DNA of 11,631 nt from Dehalococcoidia bacterium (lineage in GTDB: Bacteria; Chloroflexota; Dehalococcoidia; JACPQF01): positions 1 through 11,631 of the forward strand of contig JAUSEJ010000681.1 of NCBI GenBank assembly GCA_030650265.1, in the 5' to 3' direction. The notes beneath the pieces are model-generated. The model searched no databases and was not told the origin of the DNA. It saw only the letters and a program-made list of their open reading frames with translations. This document shows positions 5,966 to 11,631 of this stretch, one piece after another (positions within the stretch are counted from its first letter, which is position 1; every line of letters begins with the position of its first letter). The position numbers and the translations under genes are program-made.

Positions 5966-7078
5966 TCAGAATTCGAGGCGCTTGTGGCGGAGGACGATGC
6001 TCTGGACGATGCCCAGGGACAGGAGTATGGTGATAAGAGAGCTACCACCGCTGCTAATGAAGGGGAGCGGGATGCCGGTGACGGGCAAAACCCTCGTGTT
6101 CACGCCAATATTGACAAACACCTGAAAAAGAAGCTGTACGGCAATCCCTACGGCCAGGAAACGGCCAAAGGTATCCTGAGAACGACTCGCTGCTCGCACG
6201 CAGCGGAATAGCAGAACGATGAACAGGAAGAAGAGAACGAGGGCCCCGACAAAGCCCAACTCCTCGCCCACCACGCTAAACACGAAGTCGGTATTCTGAA
6301 CTCGCAGGAAGTGAAGCTGACTCTGAGTACCCTGCGCGAATCCTTTGCCCCACAGTCCCCCCGATCCCACGCTGATCTCCGATTGCAAGACGTTATAACC
6401 TGCTCCCAGCGGGTCGCTGCCCGGGTCGAGAAAGGTATCCAGACGATCGCGCATATAGCCATGGAGTACCTTCTCGTAGACGAACGGGATTGCAAGTGCG
6501 CCGGCGACTCCCAGACCGGCAAAGTACGAGATTCGCATGCCGGACATTAGGGCCACACCCAGCCAGACGCAGGCGAAGATGATAATCGTCCCCAAGTCAG
6601 GCTGGAGATACACCAGGAAGACTGGAACGGCGACTATGGCCACAGACCCTATAAGGGTCGCTAGTCTCTTCATCTTGTCCTCACGCGCCGCCAGGAACGC
6701 CGCCAGAGCAATGGTCAGCACGAGCTTGGCGAGCTCGGAGGGCTGAACCGGTAGGGGCCCCAAGTCAACCCATCGTCGGGAGCCATGCGTCGCGGAGCCG
6801 ATGACAACAACGGCAACAAGGAACAGCATGGTGGCTACGTAGAGAAACGGCGCAAAGTGGCGAAAGACGCGATAGTCCACATAGATGGCCAGAGACATGA
6901 AGACGAGGCCGACAACTGCGTACAGCCCTTGCTTGACGGTTGGATGGTTCAGAAATGGGGTGCCAGTTGGGACCGTCGTCAGAGCTGTAGAGTAGTTCAT
7001 GGCAAGGCCAAAGCCGATTAGAAGTAGGATAACCAGCAGGAGAATGAAGTCAAAATTACGCCAAATCTGTGGTTTCAA
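5966..7078 (-). CDS. rodA: Rod-shape peptidoglycan glycosyltransferase RodA (SEDS family)
   Basis: RodA polymerises glycan strands from lipid II during lateral wall growth, in complex with PBP2. The 370-residue product equals the E. coli protein in length and is mostly transmembrane, with about ten helices. SEDS landmarks are RRWVDLGPLPVQPSELAKL (101-119), YLQPDLGT (157-164), DPLGAGYNVLQSEISVGSGGLWGKGFAQGTQ (222-252), TDFVFSVVGEELG (263-275) with Asp264 at the position of the catalytic aspartate, and VLPVTGIPLPFISSGGSS (330-347). FtsW is the paralogue to exclude; the elongasome context decides for RodA. The start is TTG at 7078, with GGGGAG 11 bases upstream overlapping the end of mrdA; the next Met is at residue 27, inside helix 1. 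The gene begins 7 bases after mrdA and is the last of the operon. Confidence 0.96.
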   Translation of the reverse strand: MKPQIWRNFDFILLLVILLLIGFGLAMNYSTALTTVPTGTPFLNHPTVKQGLYAVVGLVFMSLAIYVDYRVFRHFAPFLYVATMLFLVAVVVIGSATHGSRRWVDLGPLPVQPSELAKLVLTIALAAFLAAREDKMKRLATLIGSVAIVAVPVFLVYLQPDLGTIIIFACVWLGVALMSGMRISYFAGLGVAGALAIPFVYEKVLHGYMRDRLDTFLDPGSDPLGAGYNVLQSEISVGSGGLWGKGFAQGTQSQLHFLRVQNTDFVFSVVGEELGFVGALVLFFLFIVLLFRCVRAASRSQDTFGRFLAVGIAVQLLFQVFVNIGVNTRVLPVTGIPLPFISSGGSSLITILLSLGIVQSIVLRHKRLEF

Positions 7079-7085
7079 GCCGTGT

Positions 7086-8966
7086 CTAGCTCCCCGGCGC
7101 TTGTTGCTTAGGCGGCTCTTCTTTGCCGAAGAAGTAGCGCAATATCTTGTTAGCGGCGGGCGCTGCGGTCAGTGCCCCCTGCCCATCAGAGTGAAACACT
7201 AAGAGGGCAATCTGGGGATCGTCGAAAGGAGCAAAGGTGATGAACCAGCCATGGTAGATGGGACGACCGGAAGAGTCCTTCCTTCCCGACTCGGCCGTGC
7301 CCGTCTTGGCGCCCACCTTCACTCCTGGCACAAGAAATGTATTGGCGGTTCCCGATGGCCCGGTCGCCTCCAACATGCCCTGCCTGATCGTCGCTAGATT
7401 CGGCTTGGAGACCGCTACATCGCGGATCACCTGCTTCTCAAAGGGTCTGACAATGCTGCCGTCAGAGTCGAGGATTTCTCTCACAATCTGTGGCCGATAA
7501 AGGGTGCCGCCATTGGCGATAGCGGCTACCACATTAGCCATTTGCAGTGGCGTCACATTGAGATCCCCTTGCCCTATCGATAGATTATACGTCTCTCCTG
7601 CTAGCCATGGCTCCTTCCGAAGATCCAACTTCCATTGAGGATCGGGGACGAGCCCCGCCACTTCTCCTGGAATGGCTATTCCGGTCCTGGCTCCGAGGCC
7701 AAAATCGCGGGCATATCTGGCCAGACGATCAATTCCCAGGCCGGCCAAACTCTGATTCCCTCCGCCCATCGAAAAGAAGAAAACGTCACAAGACACAGCT
7801 AACGCTTTCAAAATGTTGACCGCACCATGAGGGGCCCAACAGGGATAAGTCCAGCCACCAACCGTTATCGAGCCGGCGCAGTAGACGGTACTCGATGCCT
7901 TTATCACCCCCTCCTGCAGGGCAGCAGCGCCGGTAATAACCTTGAATATGCTCCCCGATGGATATTGTCCGGCTATCGCGTGGTTGATCAACGGTCGGTT
8001 GGGGTCATTGAGAAGCTTGGACAGATTGTCATTGCTTATACCACCCGAGAACAGGTTGTTGTCAAAGGTGGGGAGCGAGACCATGCCGAGGATTTCTCCG
8101 GTCTTCGGGTTGATGGCCACTGCGGCCGCCGAAGTCGAAGGTCCCATTTCCTGAGCCAAATACTCGGCCATTTTTCTTTGCAGATTAAGGTCTATTGTCA
8201 GAACAAGATTATTGCCGGACGTAGGTGGCTCGCTCTTCAGAACCTCAACCTTCCTGCCGCTAACATCGACCACCACGTTTTCTCGTCCTGTCTTGCCCCT
8301 CAATTCGGTCTCAAAGGAACCCTCGATGCCTGCCTTGCCCAGTCGATCGTTCAGGTCGTAGCCTGCGCTTTCCAGCTTGGCTAGTTCGTCCTCCGAGATG
8401 CGTCCCACGTAGCCCAAGAGATGAGCAGTGAGCGGACCATCGATATACTGTCTGATGGGCTCGATCTGCAAGATTACGCCGGGCAACAGCGGATGCTGCT
8501 CTTCCACGGTAAACGCCGTTTTCTGATCTACGTTTGTCTTAATAGGGATTGGCGTGAACAGCCTCAGTTCACGCCGCCGATCTTCAATGGCGTTTGCTAT
8601 GTCTTCGGGAGGCGTGTTGAGTAGTTTGCTAAGCCTCCCTATCACCGCCGGCTGATCGCTCTTAGGTAGATCGGCCGGGACCACAGAGACTGTAAAGCTA
8701 GGAATGTTGCGGACGAGAAGAGTCTTGTTGCGATCGTACACAACACCACGAGGCGACGGCACCGTAAGCAGACGCACCGAGTTTAGCTCGGCTTTTTGCT
8801 TGTAGTTCTTCCCCTCAACGATCTGCATCTTCCAAAGCTGACCGCTCAGGATCGCAAAGAGTAGAACGATGAACACGCGAAATACAGCAAATCTAATCTT
8901 AAGAATCGTCGCTGGTTTTAGGCGCTTCTTTCTCGAGGAGCGCCATCGCTTATAGCCACCAAACAT
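7086..8966 (-). CDS. mrdA: Penicillin-binding protein 2 (class B transpeptidase)
   Basis: PBP2 crosslinks nascent peptidoglycan during elongation and activates RodA. The 626-residue product has a short basic cytoplasmic tail, one membrane anchor (about 24-42), and a pedestal/dimerisation region with SVRLLTVPSPRGVVYDRN (63-80) and LGKAGIEGSFETELRGKTG (209-227). The C-terminal transpeptidase domain carries all three active-site motifs: S339-I-F-K342 with the acylated serine, S392-C-D394, and K554-T-G556. The Asp in the S-x-N/D motif is the form usual in PBP2 proteins. The ATG at 8966 has GGGG 7 bases upstream and lies 9 bases after mreD. The protein should sit in the cytoplasmic membrane with its catalytic domain outside. 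The main alternative, a division-specific PBP3/FtsI, is disfavoured by the mre/rodA neighbours. Confidence 0.96.
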   Translation of the reverse strand: MFGGYKRWRSSRKKRLKPATILKIRFAVFRVFIVLLFAILSGQLWKMQIVEGKNYKQKAELNSVRLLTVPSPRGVVYDRNKTLLVRNIPSFTVSVVPADLPKSDQPAVIGRLSKLLNTPPEDIANAIEDRRRELRLFTPIPIKTNVDQKTAFTVEEQHPLLPGVILQIEPIRQYIDGPLTAHLLGYVGRISEDELAKLESAGYDLNDRLGKAGIEGSFETELRGKTGRENVVVDVSGRKVEVLKSEPPTSGNNLVLTIDLNLQRKMAEYLAQEMGPSTSAAAVAINPKTGEILGMVSLPTFDNNLFSGGISNDNLSKLLNDPNRPLINHAIAGQYPSGSIFKVITGAAALQEGVIKASSTVYCAGSITVGGWTYPCWAPHGAVNILKALAVSCDVFFFSMGGGNQSLAGLGIDRLARYARDFGLGARTGIAIPGEVAGLVPDPQWKLDLRKEPWLAGETYNLSIGQGDLNVTPLQMANVVAAIANGGTLYRPQIVREILDSDGSIVRPFEKQVIRDVAVSKPNLATIRQGMLEATGPSGTANTFLVPGVKVGAKTGTAESGRKDSSGRPIYHGWFITFAPFDDPQIALLVFHSDGQGALTAAPAANKILRYFFGKEEPPKQQAPGS

Positions 8967-8975
8967 AGATATCCC

Positions 8976-9479
8976 CTACCAATCGAGATTCCTGGCCGGC
9001 TTGACCCACTCGGAAATCCGGCGTATGATCCAGTAGACAACAGGAGTGAGAAGAGTATTGATCACACCGGCAGGAAGCAGTGTCGAACGAAACGTGACTT
9101 CCCAATCCACAACTCCACCTCCAGCCTGAATAATGAGCATATAAATCGCATAAAATGCCATGGTTCCACCGAACATGATAGTGAGCGGCAGAAGCAGGCT
9201 ACTTCGCACCAGATCGAACTCACCGATACTTGTGAGAAACGCTACAGCGACCATTGCGATCGTGGCCGCGCCAAAAGGGCCAGCGCCTAAGAGGTCGAGT
9301 ACGAGACCACCTACAAGCCCCCAGATTATGCCCTCCTGAGATCCTTTAGCCGTGCCCCAAATGACTACAAAAAGGAGGACCAGGTCCGGCTTGACGTTCA
9401 ACACCACGACATGCGGCAACAAGGTTGTTTGCAGCAACCCTGCGATGAACAGTACGGGTACGGCGAAGTATAGCGTCAT
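8976..9479 (-). CDS. mreD: Rod-shape determining protein MreD
   Basis: MreD is a small integral membrane protein of the elongasome that links MreC to the RodA-PBP2 enzymes. The 167-residue product is almost entirely hydrophobic, with about five predicted helices. It carries the family features P31-D-L33 after helix 1 and GGLVLDLLGAGPFG (57-70) in the middle. Sequence conservation in MreD is low, so position between mreC and mrdA is important support. ATG at 9479 is 4 bases after the mreC stop and gives MTLYFAVPVLF, a typical start. A TTG at 9506 would add nine residues and overlap the mreC end; neither start has a strong ribosome site, so coupled translation is likely. Confidence 0.9.
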   Translation of the reverse strand: MTLYFAVPVLFIAGLLQTTLLPHVVVLNVKPDLVLLFVVIWGTAKGSQEGIIWGLVGGLVLDLLGAGPFGAATIAMVAVAFLTSIGEFDLVRSSLLLPLTIMFGGTMAFYAIYMLIIQAGGGVVDWEVTFRSTLLPAGVINTLLTPVVYWIIRRISEWVKPARNLDW

Positions 9480-9483
9480 TGCA

Positions 9484-10302
9484 TCACTGAAGAGTGGTAG
9501 GCACAAAACTTGTAATGACCATGACGTTTTCCAACTTGGAGAATTTGACCGCCGACTCTATCCTGGCGTCCTGAAACATCTCCAAATCGTTACGCCTGAC
9601 CTCGGACACCCTGCCAACAAATAGTCCTTTGGGAAAGCCACCACCCAGACCGGAAGTTACAATCAAATCATTCACTTTAACGGCTTCCGACTGCGGCAAA
9701 TACTTCATCTCCAACCCGGAGACTTTGCCGTTCACTACACCCAAGGCGCGAGAGTCAAGACGCTGCACCATGCCATTGACAGAGCTGCTGGGATCAGTGA
9801 TTAGCAGAACTTTGGCGCTTGACGTATAAGACTTGGTTATCTTGCCCACCAAGGCGCCAGGCGACACAACCACCATGCCTGGTTTGACGCCATGCTCCGT
9901 GCCCTTGTCGATCATAACCGACTGGATAACATTGCTCGGGTCGCGGTCGATTATCGCGGCCGGTATATACTCCGTGCCAGAATAATCCTTTTTGTAATTG
10001 AGTTCGGCCTTGAGGCGCTGGTTTTCGATGTCCGCCTCTCTCAAGCGCACTACCTCGCCCATCAGTTGATCTATTGTTGTGCGATTCCGATCATTCTCCT
10101 CTCGTAATTGTTGAAGGCTCGTCAAGTCAGAGAGCCAGCTAAATGCCGGGTCAAAGACGCTGGTGGCGGCTCGCTGCAAAGGAGCGAGGCCTCTCATCAG
10201 AACGTCTTCAACCGGGTAGAGCCAGCCACGCTGGGACATAAACACAACCCCAACGCCAAGAACGAGGATTATCGCAGTGTACAAGGTCGACCTCGCCCGC
10301 AA
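9484..10302 (-). CDS. mreC: Cell shape-determining protein MreC
   Basis: MreC is a bitopic membrane protein whose extracytoplasmic part forms filaments and switches PBP2-RodA into the active state. The 272-residue product has one N-terminal membrane helix (about 7-23), a coiled-coil segment rich in Leu, Glu and Gln (60-101), and then the two-lobed beta domain, with IPAAIIDRDPSNVIQSVMIDKG (113-134) and DLIVTSGLGGGFPKGLFVGRV (212-232) as conserved stretches. The start is TTG at 10302, chosen because GGGGAG lies 7 bases upstream and the N-terminus MRARSTLYTAIIL is typical. It is separated from mreB by 152 bases, the only large gap in the cluster. Confidence 0.95.
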   Translation of the reverse strand: MRARSTLYTAIILVLGVGVVFMSQRGWLYPVEDVLMRGLAPLQRAATSVFDPAFSWLSDLTSLQQLREENDRNRTTIDQLMGEVVRLREADIENQRLKAELNYKKDYSGTEYIPAAIIDRDPSNVIQSVMIDKGTEHGVKPGMVVVSPGALVGKITKSYTSSAKVLLITDPSSSVNGMVQRLDSRALGVVNGKVSGLEMKYLPQSEAVKVNDLIVTSGLGGGFPKGLFVGRVSEVRRNDLEMFQDARIESAVKFSKLENVMVITSFVPTTLQ

Positions 10303-10345
10303 CGCTTAACTCCCCTAAGACCGGCGGGTAAGAGCGAAAAATGTC

Positions 10346-10419
10346 AAAAGGCCAAGAGGGAGTGGGACGAGTTGGTAGCCCATGCGGCTGCCACGACCTA
10401 TGCCCGCACTCCTCCTTTT
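10346..10419 (-). other. Structured intercistronic element between mreB and mreC
   Basis: On the minus strand AAAAGG (10419-10414) can pair with CCTTTT (10351-10346), GGAGTG (10412-10407) with CACTCC (10364-10359), and between them TGGCAGCC (10393-10386) with GGCTACCA (10380-10373) around a GCATG loop with one C-A mismatch. The last arm is followed by GACATTTTT. This could be a processing site, a partial terminator or an mRNA stability element. Read on the plus strand the mismatch becomes a G-U wobble, so an RNA from that strand would fold slightly better. No folding energy was computed. Confidence 0.35.
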
Positions 10420-10454
10420 CCGCTTTTCCGCTTTTCCCTTTTTCCCCTCGCCTA
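10411..10454 (-). repeat. Polypurine tract with short tandem repeats after mreB
   Basis: Directly after the mreB stop (TGA followed by in-frame TAG), the minus strand is almost pure purine for about 44 bases. It includes two exact tandem copies of GCGGAAAA (10431-10416) and a third partial one. Such tracts can be simple-sequence expansions or affect mRNA processing. No gene is encoded here that I can support. Confidence 0.6.
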
Positions 10455-11525
10455 TCATCCGACTTTGGGTCTCTTGCCATATTGTAGTTGGACCAGAACT
10501 TTGCGAAGCTTGCTAAGGTCCTCTAGCACGACTCCGGTGCCCCTTACAACACAGGTCAGAGGATCATCCGCCACGTAAACTCGAAACTTAGTTTCGTGAG
10601 TGAGACGCTCGTCCAGGCCACGAAGGAGGGCACCACCGCCTGCTAGAGCGATGCCCTGGTCCATAAGGTCGGCAACCAACTCCGGCGGAGTGATCTCAAT
10701 AGTGGTTTTCACCGCATCGACAATGGCAGAGACCGAAGTTGAAATCGCCTCTCTAATCTCGATAGTGCTGACGTTTATTCTTTTTGGCAGGCCAGTGATG
10801 AGATCTCTGCCCCGAAGGGTTACCTCCCATTCCTCCTTGAGCGGATAGGCGGAAGCCGCGCTAATCTTTATCTCTTCGGCCATTCTCTCGCCAATCAGAA
10901 GGTTGTGCTTCTGTCTTGCATAAGCGATAATCTCCTGATCCATCTCGTCGCCGGCGATTCGTATGGATTTGCTGGCTACGATGCCACCCAAAGCGATTAC
11001 GGCGACCTCGGTTGTGCCACCGCCTATATCAACGATCATGGTTCCATCTGGTTCCATCACTAGCGCCCCTGCGCCAATTGCTGCGGCCATTGGCTCCTCG
11101 ATCAGGTAGGCCTCCCGAGCGCCAGCGTTGATAGCTGCGTCGTGGACGGCCCGCTTCTCAACCTCCGTAACGCCACTAGGGATGCCAATCACCACGCGCG
11201 GCCGGGGCACCAGAGAGAAGCTGTAGCGCTCGTGGACCTTCCTAATAAAATAATCTAGCATTCGTTCGGTGGTATCGAAGTCTGAAATGACTCCATCTTT
11301 GAGCGGTCGAATGGCCACGATGTTGGCTGGTGTGCGACCTACCATGCGTTTCGCCTCGGCCCCCACAGCCAGCACTTTTCTGCGCTTCTTGTCGATTGCT
11401 ACCACAGAAGGCTCGTTGATGACGATGCCTTTCCCTTTAACCATGACCAGCGTGTTCGCCGTCCCCAAATCGATACCTATATCATGAGAAAAAAGTCCGA
11501 GCAATACGTTTATGGGATTGGCCAC
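10455..11525 (-). CDS. mreB: Rod-shape actin homologue MreB
   Basis: MreB is the bacterial actin that assembles membrane-attached filaments and steers lateral wall synthesis. The 356-residue product shows the actin-fold nucleotide motifs: phosphate 1 at DIGIDLGTANTLV (15-27), phosphate 2 at DIGGGTTEVAVI (166-177), and the adenosine motif ALAGGGALLRGLDERL (293-308). IEEPMAAAIGAG (142-153) and GDEMDQEIIAYAR (192-204) are also typical. The first residues (NVLLGLFSHD) are hydrophobic and could serve as the membrane-binding end. The tail after KVLVQLQ ends in a basic YGKRPKVG, slightly longer than many homologues. The start is GTG at 11525, with GAGGAGG a few bases upstream. It is the first elongasome gene in transcription order, followed by mreC, mreD, mrdA and rodA. 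Confidence 0.98.
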   Translation of the reverse strand: MANPINVLLGLFSHDIGIDLGTANTLVMVKGKGIVINEPSVVAIDKKRRKVLAVGAEAKRMVGRTPANIVAIRPLKDGVISDFDTTERMLDYFIRKVHERYSFSLVPRPRVVIGIPSGVTEVEKRAVHDAAINAGAREAYLIEEPMAAAIGAGALVMEPDGTMIVDIGGGTTEVAVIALGGIVASKSIRIAGDEMDQEIIAYARQKHNLLIGERMAEEIKISAASAYPLKEEWEVTLRGRDLITGLPKRINVSTIEIREAISTSVSAIVDAVKTTIEITPPELVADLMDQGIALAGGGALLRGLDERLTHETKFRVYVADDPLTCVVRGTGVVLEDLSKLRKVLVQLQYGKRPKVG

Positions 11526-11541
11526 GGCACCTCCTCGGTTA

Positions 11542-11631
11542 TCACAGGTCAGTTGGAGCGTTTGACGAACCGGCCCTAACCGGTTCTATTATTTGTTTGC
11601 CCTGCAGAGCGAACATCCGGATGATCTCGTC
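11542..11631 (-). CDS. C-terminal end of an upstream gene, function unknown
   Basis: Entering from the right edge, one minus-strand frame is open for 29 codons and ends in TGA at 11544-11542. It reads DEIIRMFALQGKQIIEPVRA followed by GSSNAPTDL. The other two minus-strand frames stop sooner. The composition looks like a real protein C-terminus and the stop lies 16 bases before the mreB start, as expected inside an operon. I do not recognise the family, and 29 open codons could occur by chance. Confidence 0.4.
   Translation of the reverse strand, partial: DEIIRMFALQGKQIIEPVRAGSSNAPTDL
11567..11586. repeat. Perfect inverted repeat upstream of mreB
   Basis: GAACCGG (11567-11573) and CCGGTTC (11580-11586) form a perfect 7-bp stem with a 6-base loop, about 42 bases before the mreB start. 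No T-run follows on the minus strand, so it is not a classical terminator. It lies within the possible coding end of the upstream gene. It might influence mreB expression as an RNA hairpin or operator. Confidence 0.4.

Noticed and set aside
10315..10350. Possible mreC promoter starting at TTGACA on the minus strand (about 10348-10343)
   Set aside because: The -35 hexamer is perfect, but no acceptable -10 lies 16-18 bases downstream.
10315..10383. 22-residue hydrophobic ORF (MGYQLVPLPL...) between mreB and mreC
   Set aside because: Its ATG has no Shine-Dalgarno sequence at a useful distance, lies inside the predicted hairpin loop, and the length is within chance.

Overview
The window is a gene-dense piece of a bacterial chromosome of moderate GC content, with no mobile element, CRISPR array, rRNA or tRNA gene that I can see. 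The style of the genes suggests a Chloroflexota-type bacterium, possibly in or near Dehalococcoidia. This rests on family resemblance: a MetRS with two zinc knuckles and a KISTS loop, a LipM-type octanoyltransferase, and a UGSC selenoprotein with its partner. It is inference only. The cell should have a peptidoglycan wall, because a complete elongasome operon is present.

Layout. Positions 1-2678 (minus strand) carry the start of a TatD-family hydrolase, metG and rsmI, a housekeeping translation/RNA-modification group. Positions 2804-4403 (minus) hold a two-gene operon. Its first gene looks broken by an in-frame TGA, but reads as one 176-residue protein if that TGA is selenocysteine. This gives the sequence U-G-S-C, the signature of the UGSC (seleno)protein family, and a bacterial-type SECIS hairpin lies just downstream of the UGA. 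Its partner is a 347-residue Cys-rich protein of unknown function. Positions 4404-4687 form a divergent regulatory region with two back-to-back promoters, both with perfect TTGACA -35 boxes, and several inverted and direct repeats. Positions 4688-5899 (plus) hold gcvH and lipM, a lipoyl carrier protein and the octanoyltransferase that probably acylates it. Positions 5966-11525 (minus) hold mreB-mreC-mreD-mrdA(PBP2)-rodA, the rod-shape cell-wall elongation machinery in canonical order. The last 90 bases appear to hold the 3' end of another minus-strand gene.

How the genes work together. MreB filaments, MreC and MreD position the glycosyltransferase RodA and the transpeptidase PBP2 in the membrane for lateral wall synthesis. 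LipM loads octanoate onto GcvH Lys64 as the first step of lipoyl assembly. The UGSC protein and its partner are probably a redox pair, but the substrate is unknown. The most notable points are the recoded UGA and its SECIS, the uncharacterised partner, the shared divergent promoter region, and a structured 152-base gap between mreB and mreC in an otherwise tightly packed operon.
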